From Polyangium sp. 15x6 (GTDB lineage: Bacteria > Myxococcota_A > Polyangia > Polyangiales > Polyangiaceae): a stretch of DNA of 64,000 nt. A program made the position numbers and the translations under genes. Below, piece by piece: positions 6,914 to 18,239 of the stretch (the first letter of the stretch is position 1; each line of letters starts with the position of its first letter). Location of the stretch: the NCBI RefSeq assembly GCF_029960785.1, contig NZ_JASBQE010000036.1, forward strand, positions 1-64,000, given 5' to 3'. The notes under the pieces are model-generated. The model made no database searches, was not told where the DNA came from, and saw only the letters and a program-made list of their open reading frames with translations.

Positions 6914-8011
6914 TCACTTCCAGGCAGGCGGCGTCATCCCGAGCTTGTTGTAGAAAAACTTCGCCGCCGTCCGCGAGAGCTGATCCTTCGGCTCGTACAC
7001 GTCCGGCCCGCGCGGCAAGAGCCCCGCCGACAGCGACCCGAGCCGCTTGCCCATGAGCCGCTCGACGTCGTCGCAGAACGCCTCCATCGTCGAATACCGG
7101 TCCTCGGGTTTCTTGCGCAGCGCCTTCAGGATCACGCCCTCCGTGGCCCGATCGATCCCCGGCTGCGCCTCCGAGGGCTCGCGCGGCGGCATGATGAGCT
7201 GCCTCGCCAGGAGGACCGCATAATCGTCCGCGCGGAACGGCAGCTCCCCGGTCAGCATGCGATACATCATCACCCCGAGCGCATACACGTCCGACCGCGG
7301 ATCCGACTTGTCCCCCACCACCTGCTCGGGCGGCATGTATTCGGGCGTCCCCACGGCCACCCCGGCCTGCGTGACCGCCTTGGCGGCCTCGAGCTTGGAC
7401 AAACCAAAATCCAGCACCTTCGTGTTGTAAGGCTCGCCCGGCTCGCCGACCAGAAACACATTGTCCGGCTTCACGTCCCGATGCACGATCCCCGCGCGGT
7501 GCGCCACCCCGAGCGCCGAGGCCGTCTGCGAGAGCACCGGGAGCGCGAGGTGGAGCGGCATCGTCGTCTCGCGACGCAGCCAGTCCCCGAGCGTCTCGCC
7601 GAAGAGATATTCCATCACGAGGAAAGGCACGCCGTCCGGCCGCTCCCCCGTATCGAGCACCTTCACGATATTGGGATGCGCGAGCGCGTTCGCCGCCTTC
7701 GCCTCGCGATCGAAGCGAGCGCGCGCGCCGGGCGCGCGGAGGTGCAGCGAGTCGAGCATCTTGATGGCGACCGGCTCGCTCGTGTTCCGATCGAGCGCCA
7801 GATAGATCCGGGCCATGCCCCCCCGACCGATGAGCCCCCGCACCTCGTAGCGCCCGCCGAGCACCACGCCCGTCTCGGGCGTGGGTTTGGCGCGGAGCGA
7901 CGAGACGTCCGGCGTCGCGACGAGCTTCGTGCCGTCGTACGGACAGAAGCGGTGCTCTTCATCCTCGAAACGCCTGAGACAACGCGAGCAATACATCGGT
8001 CCCCGTCCCAT
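6914..8011 (-). CDS. Ser/Thr protein kinase with N-terminal zinc-ribbon-like motif
   Basis: 365 residues (an internal ATG at 7996 is an alternative start). The N-terminus carries a zinc-ribbon-like CSRC...FCPYDGTKL (three cysteines seen). The kinase domain spans about residues 50-320 with all key motifs: glycine loop GRGGMARIY, Lys in VAIKM, catalytic HRDVKPDN (about 176), DFG (about 200) and PEYMPPEQ. No transmembrane segment or sensor domain follows, only a short C-terminal tail, so this is a soluble eukaryote-like kinase as is common in myxobacteria. Its start lies 8 nt downstream of a cytochrome-like lipoprotein gene, which suggests co-transcription. Substrates cannot be read from sequence. 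Confidence 0.9.
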   Translation of the reverse strand: MGRGPMYCSRCLRRFEDEEHRFCPYDGTKLVATPDVSSLRAKPTPETGVVLGGRYEVRGLIGRGGMARIYLALDRNTSEPVAIKMLDSLHLRAPGARARFDREAKAANALAHPNIVKVLDTGERPDGVPFLVMEYLFGETLGDWLRRETTMPLHLALPVLSQTASALGVAHRAGIVHRDVKPDNVFLVGEPGEPYNTKVLDFGLSKLEAAKAVTQAGVAVGTPEYMPPEQVVGDKSDPRSDVYALGVMMYRMLTGELPFRADDYAVLLARQLIMPPREPSEAQPGIDRATEGVILKALRKKPEDRYSTMEAFCDDVERLMGKRLGSLSAGLLPRGPDVYEPKDQLSRTAAKFFYNKLGMTPPAWK

Positions 8012-8019
8012 TCAATCGA

Positions 8020-8664
8020 TCACGGCATCGCGCCGCCGCAGATCCAGTCCGAGATCGTCTGGATCTTGTCCTCCGAGAGCGCGATCGCCGGGGGCATCTT
8101 GTTTCCGGAGCACTTGTCGACGTTCATGATCTTGTCGATGAGGTAGCTCTCCGAAGGAGCGCCCGGCTTGACGCGCATCCGCGTCCCGCCCGCGCATTGC
8201 TCGGCCGGCACGTCCACGAGATCGGCGTGCGCGTTCGCGTTCGTCAGATCGAGCCCCTGCTTCGGCGACCCGCCCGAATGGCAGCCGCCGATCGCGCAAC
8301 TCGCCGACAGGATCGCCTGCACGTCCGCGAACGCGACGCTCGCCGATCCGCAGGTGCAAACGCCGCCCGCGCACGTCTGGCCCGGCGCGCATTGGTTCTC
8401 GCAGGCGCCGCAGTTCATCGGGTCCGTCATGGTATCGCCGCAGCCGCCGCCGCCCGCGCCGCCTTGTCCGCCCGCGCCGCCTTGTCCGCCCGCGCCGCCG
8501 CTCCCCGAGTTCGAGCTCGAGCTCGCCGGTGATCCACCCGCGCCACCTTCGCCGCCCGCGCCGCCCGCGCCGTCCGAGCCGTCCGAGCAGCCGGTGCCCG
8601 CGAAGCCGAGCACGGCCGCGCAAGGCACGGCGAAAAGCCAAACCCTCATCCAACGATTCGACAT
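8020..8664 (-). CDS. Lipoprotein with Gly/Ser linker and cytochrome-c-like domain
   Basis: 214 residues from the ATG at 8664, chosen for the GGAGG a few nt upstream. A signal peptide with lipobox (AGTGC) is followed by a long Gly/Ala/Ser low-complexity linker, a small Cys cluster (NCGACENQC, CAGGVCTC) and then a domain with a CX4CH motif (CAIGGCH) and a later KMPP. This looks like a variant covalent-haem cytochrome c: the His would be the proximal ligand and the KMPP Met the distal one. CX4CH is unusual compared with CX2CH. Likely envelope-anchored, possibly in electron transfer; haem binding is inferred. Confidence 0.65.
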   Translation of the reverse strand: MSNRWMRVWLFAVPCAAVLGFAGTGCSDGSDGAGGAGGEGGAGGSPASSSSNSGSGGAGGQGGAGGQGGAGGGGCGDTMTDPMNCGACENQCAPGQTCAGGVCTCGSASVAFADVQAILSASCAIGGCHSGGSPKQGLDLTNANAHADLVDVPAEQCAGGTRMRVKPGAPSESYLIDKIMNVDKCSGNKMPPAIALSEDKIQTISDWICGGAMP

Positions 8665-8709
8665 CGACCGACCTCCAACCAAGTCATCACGAAAAAGCGG
8701 CCCCTCGGA

Positions 8710-9387
8710 TCAGCCGAGGTGCCGGTGCAAGAAAGCAATGGTGCGGCTCCAGGCGAGCGCGGCCGCCTCCGGGACGTACACGTCCTTGCGCGACTCGTGC
8801 GCGAACGCGTGCCCGGCTTCGTACACGTGGAGCTCCATGGCTTGTCCACGCGAATGCATCTGTTCCATGACCGCCCGCGCGCTATCCGCCCGGGCCCAAT
8901 CGTCATTGCTCGCGAAATGCGCGAGGACGGGGGCCTTCACCTTCGAGAGATCGAACTTGTCCGCGGGCGGGAGTCCGTAAAACGGCACGACGGCCTCGAA
9001 CTCCGGCACGACGGTGGCCGAGGCGAACGAGAGCGCGCCGCCGAGGCAGAAGCCGACCACGCCGACGTGCCCGCTGCTGCGCGGATGCTTCTTCAGGAAG
9101 GCGGCCGCGCTGCCGATCTCGTCGAGCGCGCGGGGCCAATCGAGGCCTTCCATGAGCTTCTGGGCCTCGGCGGGATCGACGGTCCAGCGCCCGTGATAGA
9201 GATCGGGGATCGCCACGAGGAACCCTTCGCGCGCGAGGCGCGCGGCGACGTGACGGATCTGCCCGTTGAGCCCCCACCACTCCTGGATCAGCACCACCGC
9301 GGGCGCCCGCTCCACACCCTCCGGCGCCACGAGCTCCCCCGGTGCCTCCGCCCCACTTTTCGTCGGAAATTTGATCGGTTCGTACAT
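8710..9387 (-). CDS. Dienelactone hydrolase family protein
   Basis: 225 residues from the ATG at 9387, which has GGAGG upstream; upstream in-frame codons lack a ribosome site. It is an alpha/beta-hydrolase with the DLH-type nucleophile elbow GFCLGG (Cys nucleophile about residue 121), an acidic residue in SNDDWA and the catalytic His in GHAFAH. The EWWGLN motif near the N-terminus is characteristic of the family. Such enzymes hydrolyse lactones or esters in the cytoplasm; the substrate here is unknown since no aromatic degradation genes are nearby. Length is normal for the family. Confidence 0.85.
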   Translation of the reverse strand: MYEPIKFPTKSGAEAPGELVAPEGVERAPAVVLIQEWWGLNGQIRHVAARLAREGFLVAIPDLYHGRWTVDPAEAQKLMEGLDWPRALDEIGSAAAFLKKHPRSSGHVGVVGFCLGGALSFASATVVPEFEAVVPFYGLPPADKFDLSKVKAPVLAHFASNDDWARADSARAVMEQMHSRGQAMELHVYEAGHAFAHESRKDVYVPEAAALAWSRTIAFLHRHLG

Positions 9388-9513
9388 GGTGCTCGCCTCC
9401 GTACATCCCTCGCGCAGGTGCGCGGGCGGGCGGAGCATAGCCTAGTTCGTCGCGGTGCGGTGGGCCGTCGAGGTGGGGGTTCGGTACGACCACCAAACAC
9501 CCTCTCGTTCGTT

Positions 9514-12171
9514 TCAGCGAAGCCAGGCTTCGATCTCCGCGATCTGCTCTTCGGCGCCTGCGCCCATGGAGCGGAAGAGCTCGAGAGCGCGGCGCGCGTG
9601 CGGGATGGCCTGGGCCTTCGCGCGGCCCGCGCAGACCCACGCCTTCGCGTGCAGGAACTCGATCGCCGCCGCGTCCCCGGGCTCGCACGCGGACTTCGCG
9701 CAGATGCCGAGCGCACGCTCCGTCTCGCCGAGGCCCGCGGCGCACGCGCCCTCCGCGACGTACACCTGACCGACGCCGGCGAGCGCGCGCGCGCGGTCCG
9801 GCGCGTCGGCCCCGAGCGCCCGCTCGATGGCCGCCGCCGACTCGATGTAGCGAGCGCGCGCCTCCGAATATCGCTCGAGCCGGAAGAGCGCCTCCGCGAG
9901 GTTCGAGGCCGCGCGGCCAATGCGTGGATGGTTCGCGCCGAGCGTGCGCTTGTACCCGGCCAGCGCCGCCTCGAACACCGGGACCGCCTCGGTGAAACGG
10001 CCCGCGCGGCCGAGGGCCGCGCCCCAGGAGTTCTGCGCCTGGAAGGCGTCGGGGTGATCGGCGCCGAGCGCCGCGACGAAGAGGTCGTACGACTCCTTCA
10101 GCAGCGGCAGCGCGTCGTCGAAGCGACCCTGATGCAAGATCGTGCTCGCCAGATTGGAGAGCACGCGGGCGCGGCTCGGGTGCGACGCGCCGAGCCGCTT
10201 GCGGACGCGCTCTTCCACGCGGCGAAAGTGCTCCTCGGAAAGCCGCAGGTTGCCGCGGCGCGTCTCGATGACCGCGCGCACCGTGGTGATGCGATCGAGG
10301 AGCGGATCGTCCGCGCCGACGAGCGCGTCCGCCTGGAGCGCCCAGCGCTCGCCGTCATCGGGACGCGCGCGCAAATAGCCCACGAAGTAGGCGAGCTCGG
10401 CGAACGCCTCGCTGGCGAGAGCGCGGCTGCCCACCCGGTGCGCGGCGAGCGCCGCGTCGAACATCTCGCGCTCGGCATCGTCGAGGCGGCCGAGCGGCTC
10501 GAGCGTGCGCGCGTGCTCGACGAGCAGCGCGGCCCGCGCGGCGGCGGCGTTCGGGGGAGCCTCGCGCGCGAGCGCGTCCTTGGTCACACGCTCGGCCTCG
10601 GTGAACTTTCCGAGCTCCCGGAGCGTCCTGCCGCGCTGCACGTCGGCGCGGATCACCACGCACGCCTCGCATGGCTCCGCGTCGGCGGGTCCGACGTCGA
10701 TCGCCACGCAGGCGTCGAGCGGCGCCATCTTCTCGACGACGGACGTCGCGCGGTTGACCGGGTCGACGCCGCCGAGCGAGAGCACCTCGACGGCGGCGTC
10801 GAGCTCTGCCAGCCGTTCGTCCAGGCAGCCGACCCGCGCGCGGAAAAGCGGATCGGGCTGCGGAGCTTCGACCAGCGCCTCGCACGCCTCGGCGCGCTCG
10901 GACCGCCAGGCGGACGCGCGCGCCGAGACCGCGCCGTCGACGGCGCCGAAGGCCTGCGCGGCATACGAGAGCCCCGTGCGATCGAAGGCCTCACGCACCG
11001 CGGCGCGGCGCGTATCGTCCCACGCGGCCCGGTGCCGCTCCTCGGCGAGCACGCACGTCGGGTGACGGCGGACGGCCTCTTTCGGCCGCGTGACGAGGAC
11101 GACGCCGAGGGCCAGCAGGGCCGCGCCGATCAGCATCGGGACGCCGAAGCGACGACGCTCCTCCGTCGCGCGCTCGAGCGCGTCGACGAGCGCGCCGACC
11201 GAGGGATGACGCTCGCGTGGATCGGGATGCAGCCCGCGCTGCAGCAGGCGGCGCACGGCTTGCGGCACCGGCGACGACGCCGGTGCGCGTGGCGCTTCCT
11301 CCCGCGCGGCGCGCGCGAGCTCGGCGACCGTGCGACCGACGAAGGGACGCTCGCCATGAAGCGCTTCCCATAACGACACGCAGAACGCGTACTGGTCGGA
11401 GGCCTCGCTGGCCGGCGCGCCCTCGAGCTGATCCGGCGCCATGTAGGCCGGGGTTCCGAGCAGCGCGCCCGTCTCCGTGATCGCCATGCCCGTCGGCATG
11501 GCCGCCGCGTCGCGGGGACGTGTCTCGGCGGCCAGACCGAAGTCGGTGACCTGCGCGCGACCATCGGCGCGCACGAGCACATTGTCGGGCTTCAGGTCCC
11601 GGTGCACGACCCCGGCTGCGTGCGCGGCGGCGAGGCCGCGCCCGACCTGCATCCAGAGCTGCACGATCTCGCGCCACGCGCGCGGCTCTCGCGTGGCCCA
11701 TGCGCGGGCCGACCCACCGGCGACGAACTCGAGCGCGACGAAGAACTGCGTTTCCCACGTCCCCACGTCGAACACGGTCACGACGTTCGGGTGCGACAGG
11801 CGCGCCAGCGTCTGCGCCTCGCGCGCGAGCCGCGCGCGCCTCTGCTCCTCCTCCGCGCGAGGCCGCGACGAGAAGCGCAAGAGCTTCAGCGCCACCTTGC
11901 GGTCGAGCTCGGGATCGTACGCGGCGAACACCTGCCCCATGGCGCCGACGCCGACGCGCTCCACGACGAGGTACCGACCGATCGCCGTGCCGCGTTTCAC
12001 GAGCGCCGGGGGCGGCGGCGGCGCGGCGGCCCCGCTCGCGCGCAGCGTCGCGGCCACCACGCGCCGGCAGCGGGGGCAGGTGTCGAGATGCTCTTCGGCC
12101 TTGGCCAAGGCGGCCCCGTCGAGCTGCCCGACGGACAGCTCGAACAAGAGGTTCTCGTCGAGGCAGGCCAT
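9514..12171 (-). CDS. Membrane Ser/Thr kinase with N-terminal zinc finger and C-terminal TPR array
   Basis: 885 residues from ATG 12171 (a TTG precedes it directly). Residues ~1-45 form an anti-sigma-type zinc finger (HLDTCPRCRR, HxxxCxxC). Residues ~65-330 are a kinase with VGVGAMGQVF, VALKLL, HRDLKPDN and DFGLA. One transmembrane helix follows (about 347-363, VPMLIGAALLALGVVLV). The remaining ~500 residues are helical repeats; from about 640 on they are clear TPRs of the kinesin-light-chain type (DHPDAFQAQNSWGAALGRAG). It lies 16 nt downstream of a lipoprotein gene and close to a sigma-like gene, a recurrent myxobacterial arrangement. The zinc finger suggests control of that sigma factor; this is inference. 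Confidence 0.88.
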   Translation of the reverse strand: MACLDENLLFELSVGQLDGAALAKAEEHLDTCPRCRRVVAATLRASGAAAPPPPPALVKRGTAIGRYLVVERVGVGAMGQVFAAYDPELDRKVALKLLRFSSRPRAEEEQRRARLAREAQTLARLSHPNVVTVFDVGTWETQFFVALEFVAGGSARAWATREPRAWREIVQLWMQVGRGLAAAHAAGVVHRDLKPDNVLVRADGRAQVTDFGLAAETRPRDAAAMPTGMAITETGALLGTPAYMAPDQLEGAPASEASDQYAFCVSLWEALHGERPFVGRTVAELARAAREEAPRAPASSPVPQAVRRLLQRGLHPDPRERHPSVGALVDALERATEERRRFGVPMLIGAALLALGVVLVTRPKEAVRRHPTCVLAEERHRAAWDDTRRAAVREAFDRTGLSYAAQAFGAVDGAVSARASAWRSERAEACEALVEAPQPDPLFRARVGCLDERLAELDAAVEVLSLGGVDPVNRATSVVEKMAPLDACVAIDVGPADAEPCEACVVIRADVQRGRTLRELGKFTEAERVTKDALAREAPPNAAAARAALLVEHARTLEPLGRLDDAEREMFDAALAAHRVGSRALASEAFAELAYFVGYLRARPDDGERWALQADALVGADDPLLDRITTVRAVIETRRGNLRLSEEHFRRVEERVRKRLGASHPSRARVLSNLASTILHQGRFDDALPLLKESYDLFVAALGADHPDAFQAQNSWGAALGRAGRFTEAVPVFEAALAGYKRTLGANHPRIGRAASNLAEALFRLERYSEARARYIESAAAIERALGADAPDRARALAGVGQVYVAEGACAAGLGETERALGICAKSACEPGDAAAIEFLHAKAWVCAGRAKAQAIPHARRALELFRSMGAGAEEQIAEIEAWLR

Positions 12172-12187
12172 CAACGCGCCTCGCGCC

Positions 12188-12838
12188 TTAGTTCACGACG
12201 CACTGCCCGAGCGCGTCGTTGCACGTGAATCCGCTCGAGCAATCGGCGTTGTACGTGCACGGCAGCCCGCCGCACTTGGCGTCCGCCTGCACGCAATGCT
12301 TCGTGGCGTCGTTGCAGGTCGCGTCGCCCGGGCAATCGGCGTTGTACATGCACGCGGCTCCGTAACAGTCCGGGGTGGCGACGGCAATCCGGCAATACGA
12401 GCCGAACCCGTACTCGTCGCGGCACACCGTACCGACGATCTCCGGCTCGCCGAAGCCGTTGCAGGTCCAGTCCGCGGCCTGCGTCTTGCCGAGGCAATCG
12501 GTCTCCGCGACCCATTTGTCCTGGCATAGATCGCTCTGCGTCTTGCTCATGATGTCGACGCACTGGGCCGCCGACGTGAACCAGGCCGGGCAGCCGGCGA
12601 GCATCGTCTTCTCGCAGTAGACCTGGAGCCGGTCCATTTCGGTGAGGCCGCTCGGCCCGGACGACGTGGACGACGACGAGCTCGAGGAAGACGACGGACC
12701 AGGGCCGCTCCCGCCCTCGCCCCCGCTCCCGCCCTCGCCCCCGCTCCCGCCCTCGCCGTTGTCGGAGCCGGAGCTCCCGGTGCCGGAGCTGCAGGCGAGG
12801 AGGAAAGCGAGAGGGAGCGACCACACGAGTTGTTTCAC
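12188..12838 (-). CDS. Cys-rich lipoprotein with Gly/Ser linker
   Basis: 216 residues from a GTG at 12838, chosen because AAGGAG sits 8 nt upstream and the start gives a perfect lipoprotein signal (LAFLLACSS). A GEGGSGG repeat and poly-Ser linker precede a domain with many cysteines. The C-terminus has two related Cys-rich repeats (YNADCPGDATCNDATKHC and YNADCSSGFTCNDALGQC), a small disulfide knot often found in myxobacterial surface proteins. Function unknown; it lies between a sigma-like gene and a membrane kinase gene, so it may be the envelope output or the sensed ligand of that module. Confidence 0.75.
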   Translation of the reverse strand: MKQLVWSLPLAFLLACSSGTGSSGSDNGEGGSGGEGGSGGEGGSGPGPSSSSSSSSSTSSGPSGLTEMDRLQVYCEKTMLAGCPAWFTSAAQCVDIMSKTQSDLCQDKWVAETDCLGKTQAADWTCNGFGEPEIVGTVCRDEYGFGSYCRIAVATPDCYGAACMYNADCPGDATCNDATKHCVQADAKCGGLPCTYNADCSSGFTCNDALGQCVVN

Positions 12839-12936
12839 GACGAGACTCCTTGGTGACGTGGATGAACACCGCGGCCAGTGCACATGCACCCCGCACCAAG
12901 GGACAGGTCGGCTCCCGTCGAGGTCGCACGAAATCG

Positions 12937-13869
12937 TCAGGTCGCATCGGGCGGAGCATCGGCGCCGTGCGATTCGCGCAAAAAGCGCGACAAGCTGAGG
13001 TCGAAGCGGCTGAGCACCCCGCCGAGCAGGCTCTCGAGGTCGTCGGGACGCAGGTGCAGGCGGCTCGCGAGGGCCTGCCGGGTCCGGGTGGCCAGAAGCT
13101 CGCGCGCGGCGCCGAGCCAGCGGGCCACGGTCGCGCGATGGGCGCCGTACATCGGCGCGATGTCGTCGATCGACAGCCCATCGAGCAAGCTGAGACGCAA
13201 GAGCGCCCGGTCGCGCGACGAGAGCGTGGCGAGCGCCTCGCGAAAGGCCGCGCGGAAGTGCTGCTGCTGGTCCAGCCGGCAGAGCCCCGCCTCCACGTCG
13301 GCCGCCTCGGGCAGCGCGGCCAGCGCGTCGTCGTCGTCCTCGACCGGCTTCGCGGCGGCCTCGTCGCTCGCCAGGAGGTGGACCGCGACCGTGCGCACGA
13401 ACCCGCCGAGGGGCCCGCGCCCGGCGTACAGCGCGAGCTTGGGTGAACCGTGGAGCTCGGTGAGCAGGCGCGTGCGTGTCCGTTGCAGCACCTCGTCGAC
13501 GCGCGCTTCGTCGGCGCGCATGGACAGGGCGCGCCGCGCCGACGGAAGCACCTCCCGCTCGAACGCATCGAGCGCCGCGTGCACGCCGCGCAAGCAAGCG
13601 GCGGCCAGATACAGGCCGCCCGCGTCGATGGCCTCGAGCTGCGCGGCGAGCGGCTCGCCCTCGCGGAGCCGGCGCGCGAGGTGACCGAACCACACCTCGT
13701 CCTCGACCTCGACCGAGGGCCACGCCTCTCGGCCGCGCGCCGCCGCCCGTTCGAGCGCGGCCTCGGACAGCGCGTCGAGCTCACCGCGCAGCGACTCGGG
13801 CAGGCCCGCCTCGAACGCGTCTCGTGCAATCTTCTTTCTCCCGATCACGGCGCCATCGTTCGTGGCCAA
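12937..13869 (-). CDS. Sigma-70-like transcription factor
   Basis: 310 residues from a TTG at 13869; a GTG at 13848 is an alternative and neither has a clear ribosome site. The C-terminal third contains a sigma region 4-like segment (TLSSRDRALLRLSLLDGLS, then DIAPMYGAHRATVARWL) that should bind promoter -35 DNA. The N-terminal half is helical and diverged from sigma region 2 but keeps the overall layout of the myxobacterial sigma-like factors. Order in this strand is sigma-like factor, lipoprotein, zinc-finger kinase, all the same way round. It probably directs transcription of its own neighbours. Confidence 0.7.
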   Translation of the reverse strand: MATNDGAVIGRKKIARDAFEAGLPESLRGELDALSEAALERAAARGREAWPSVEVEDEVWFGHLARRLREGEPLAAQLEAIDAGGLYLAAACLRGVHAALDAFEREVLPSARRALSMRADEARVDEVLQRTRTRLLTELHGSPKLALYAGRGPLGGFVRTVAVHLLASDEAAAKPVEDDDDALAALPEAADVEAGLCRLDQQQHFRAAFREALATLSSRDRALLRLSLLDGLSIDDIAPMYGAHRATVARWLGAARELLATRTRQALASRLHLRPDDLESLLGGVLSRFDLSLSRFLRESHGADAPPDAT

Positions 13870-13879
13870 GGCCGACTCG

Positions 13880-14449
13880 TCAAGGCTCGGCCGCAGGGAA
13901 AACCTCGTCGGCCGCGCGCGAGAATGCCGAAAGCGCGCTCGGCCCGAACAGCACCATCTTCACGACGGGCGGCGCTCCGTGGGCGCGCAGATCATCACGC
14001 ACCGCCGTGAGCGTCACGCGGGCGGCCGCGTCGAGCGGATAGCCGTAAATACCCGTGCTGATCGCGGGGAATGCGATGGACGACAGACCATGCTCGCGGC
14101 AAAGGCGCAGCGCCTCGGTGTAACAGCTCGCGAGGAGCCCGGGCGCGCGTGCTCCCTCGCGCTCGTAGACCGGGCCGACGCAGTGAATCACGTGCCTCGC
14201 GCGCAGGCGGAAGCCGGGCGTGATCACGGCCCCGCCGGTCCGCAAAACGCCTCCGGGCAGGGATTTCTTCACCTCGCGACATGCCGCGACGAGCTCCGGG
14301 CCCGCGGCCCGATGAATGGCGCCGTCCACGCCGCCGCCGCCGAGGAGCCCTGCATTCGCGGCATTGGCAATGGCGTCGACGTCCTCGGTCGTGATGTCAC
14401 CTTCCACCAGGGAGACTCTGCAAGGACCCACGGCGAACTCGCGCGGCAT
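13880..14449 (-). CDS. Macro-domain protein, probable O-acetyl-ADP-ribose deacetylase
   Basis: 189 residues from the ATG at 14449, with GAGGAG upstream. The whole protein is one macro domain: VEGDITTEDVDAIANAANA, GGGGVDGAIHRAAG and AFPAISTGIYGYP are the ADP-ribose-binding motifs of the YmdB/MacroD type. Such proteins hydrolyse O-acetyl-ADP-ribose or remove mono-ADP-ribose from substrates in the cytoplasm. It is divergent from the methionine/folate gene, with 153 bp between them, and its stop lies 10 nt before the sigma-like gene. Length is typical. Confidence 0.9.
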   Translation of the reverse strand: MPREFAVGPCRVSLVEGDITTEDVDAIANAANAGLLGGGGVDGAIHRAAGPELVAACREVKKSLPGGVLRTGGAVITPGFRLRARHVIHCVGPVYEREGARAPGLLASCYTEALRLCREHGLSSIAFPAISTGIYGYPLDAAARVTLTAVRDDLRAHGAPPVVKMVLFGPSALSAFSRAADEVFPAAEP

Positions 14450-14589
14450 ATGTCGCTCCTCGTTTCGGGGCGCGTACGATACGGCAGGAGGGTTCTCCTT
14501 GCATCCCGGGGCAGGGCCCTCCGAGGAGGCGGCCCGGAACACAGGCGAAAGGCGGCCGCTCGTCCGGCCGCTACGTTCCTCTCCTGTGC

Positions 14590-14595
14590 TAGGGT
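14590..14595 (+). promoter_or_regulatory. -10-like hexamer TAGGGT for a leaderless start
   Basis: TAGGGT ends 7 nt before the ATG at 14603, where no Shine-Dalgarno is present. The spacing puts the transcription start at or next to the start codon. No good -35 is visible. Confidence 0.4.
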
Positions 14596-14602
14596 GCGCG
14601 CG

Positions 14603-16506
<1,904 letters not shown>

Positions 16507-16510
<4 letters not shown>

Positions 16511-17811
16511 CGCCTCGACGCGCCGGGCTTTGCCTCGCCATGGCCTGGCTTGCCCTCGCGGGGTGTCGAGGCGCGTCTTGCGGGGCCCCTCGTGAAGAGG
16601 TGACGATCACACCCGCGCCGGATCCGCCGAAACGTATCGAGACCGTCGTGCTCACCCTGGAGGGCGCGTGGGTGACGGACCTCGTCGTGCTGGGCGAGAA
16701 TGACCTCCTCGTCGGAGGGCGGTTCTTTCGCCAGGCGCGCATCGGCGATCGCACCGTGCGCGCCGATCCCACCGAGGATCCCCCGCAGGTCCACGTTTTT
16801 CTCGCGCACGTGGTCGATGGCCAGGTCCAATGGGCGCGCGTCTTCCCCGCGATGGACCTCGCGCTCGCACGGTCTTCCGACGGAATCCCCTGGGCGGTGC
16901 TCGCGTACGAGCGTCCGATCGAGCTCGGCCCTCATCGGTACGTGCCGCGGGGCAAGGCGACCGACGTTGATGATTGGAAGACGCCGCTGGATCTGCTCCT
17001 TTGGCGTATCGATCCGGCGGGCGAACCGGTCGCCGCCATGGCGCTCGCCTCCCAGAGGGTGGACCCGTGGCCTCTCGCGGGACTCTCCATTTCGCCCGAG
17101 GGCTCCCCCGTCGTCCTCGCCATGTTCGGTGTCCCCGCGCCTCCGATTCACACGGGCCATCACCCCGCCGTCGTCGCCTCCTTCGAAAAGGAAAGCGCGA
17201 GGCACCTCCGGTCGATCGAGCTCCCCGAGGTCTTTCGTCCCGAAAGGCTTTCGATCGATGGCTCGGGCAACCTCGTGGTCGCAGGCAGAGCGGGTGAATC
17301 GTACTCCGAACGCAAGAGGGTGCTCTTGCGCATCTCCCCCGAGGGCAGACGCCTCGCGCAGACCGAGCTCGGCGACGATGACGTATTGGCCCTCGCGTGT
17401 CACCCCGATGGCCGTGCGGTCGCCATCGTGGGCCCGTCGCATTACGTGGTCATGTCCAAGCATTCGAGCGCAGGTGAGACGCGGCTCCTGGAGGTCGCGA
17501 TCGACGGACGCATCACGGCCTCCCAGTCCCTCGGTTCCGCGGTCGACGTCATCGATCTATCCGTGCTGCCCAGTGGGGATGTCGTCCTCTTCGGCACGAG
17601 CATCGAGAACGCCGAAGATTGGCGAGACTGGATCGAAATACGCGGTTCGAACGGCGAACGCCGCTGGTCGCGAATCAGCACGGAAGCGTCGGAGGCGCAC
17701 GCGTTCGCGATGGAGTCGGGGGGCACGATCTGGATCGCCGCGCGCGAGGCCGGTCAGCACATCCCCTTCGAACAACGGAAGGTGACCGTGCGACGCATCG
17801 GCACGGAGTGA
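16507..17811 (+). CDS. Lipoprotein, probable beta-propeller, unknown function
   Basis: 434 residues from a GTG that overlaps the upstream stop (GTGTGA context), so translation is coupled to the folate enzyme gene. The signal peptide ends in a lipobox (LALAGC). The mature part shows repeating strand-rich units with motifs such as LSISPEGSPVV, LSIDGSGNLVV and LSVLPSGDVVLFGT, spaced as in a beta-propeller; similar proteins are common envelope components in myxobacteria. No catalytic motif is seen. An insertion sequence sits 8 bp after its stop and has not damaged the gene. Confidence 0.75.
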
Positions 17812-17819
17812 CGATTCTA

Positions 17820-17837
17820 GAAGTCATCTCATAAACC
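17820..17837. repeat. IS left terminal inverted repeat
   Basis: Perfect 18-bp match to the complement of the right end; the match extends to 20 bp if the flanking TA is counted. Confidence 0.92.
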
Positions 17838-18239
17838 CCCCAAGAGTCTCCTGAGGAACAGGACGACGCATCCGAGGTGAACGAAGCCGAGGAAGTTTTC
17901 GGCGTGGCGCTCGTAGCGTACCAAGATGCGGCGGAAGCTCTGGAGCCAGGCGAAGAGGCGCTCTACCTTCCAGCGGCGCTTGTATCGGCGTAGGGGGCGG
18001 AGGTCCTGCGTGAGGCGCTTGCGATTCGAGCGATTGGGCGCGATTAGCTCGATCCCCCGCTCCTCCGCGAGCCGCGCGTCGAGCGCGTCGCTGTCGTAGG
18101 CCTTGTCGCCGATGAGACGCTTGGGGAACTGGGCGAGGAAGCAGTTATCGAGGGTTCGCTCGACGAGCGTGACTTCATGCGGCGAAGCACTTTCGATGCA
18201 GACGGCGAGAGGAAGACCAGAGCCGTCTGCAATGGCCAT
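17829..18239 (-). CDS. IS transposase, downstream frame (OrfB)
   Basis: The annotated span starts at an internal ATG but the frame is open up to the A5G6 slip site at 18282-18292. It supplies the remaining catalytic residues: the second Asp in IGDKAYDSD and the Glu in [13 protein letters not shown] with the Y/R/E/R spacing of the IS5 group. The fused product would be about 267 residues, a normal length. The stop is 9 bp inside the left end. Confidence 0.88.
   Translation of the reverse strand: MAIADGSGLPLAVCIESASPHEVTLVERTLDNCFLAQFPKRLIGDKAYDSDALDARLAEERGIELIAPNRSNRKRLTQDLRPLRRYKRRWKVERLFAWLQSFRRILVRYERHAENFLGFVHLGCVVLFLRRLLGGL

Noticed and set aside
8719-11373. An 884-codon plus-strand frame
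   Set aside because: Runs antisense through the hydrolase and kinase genes; no motif.
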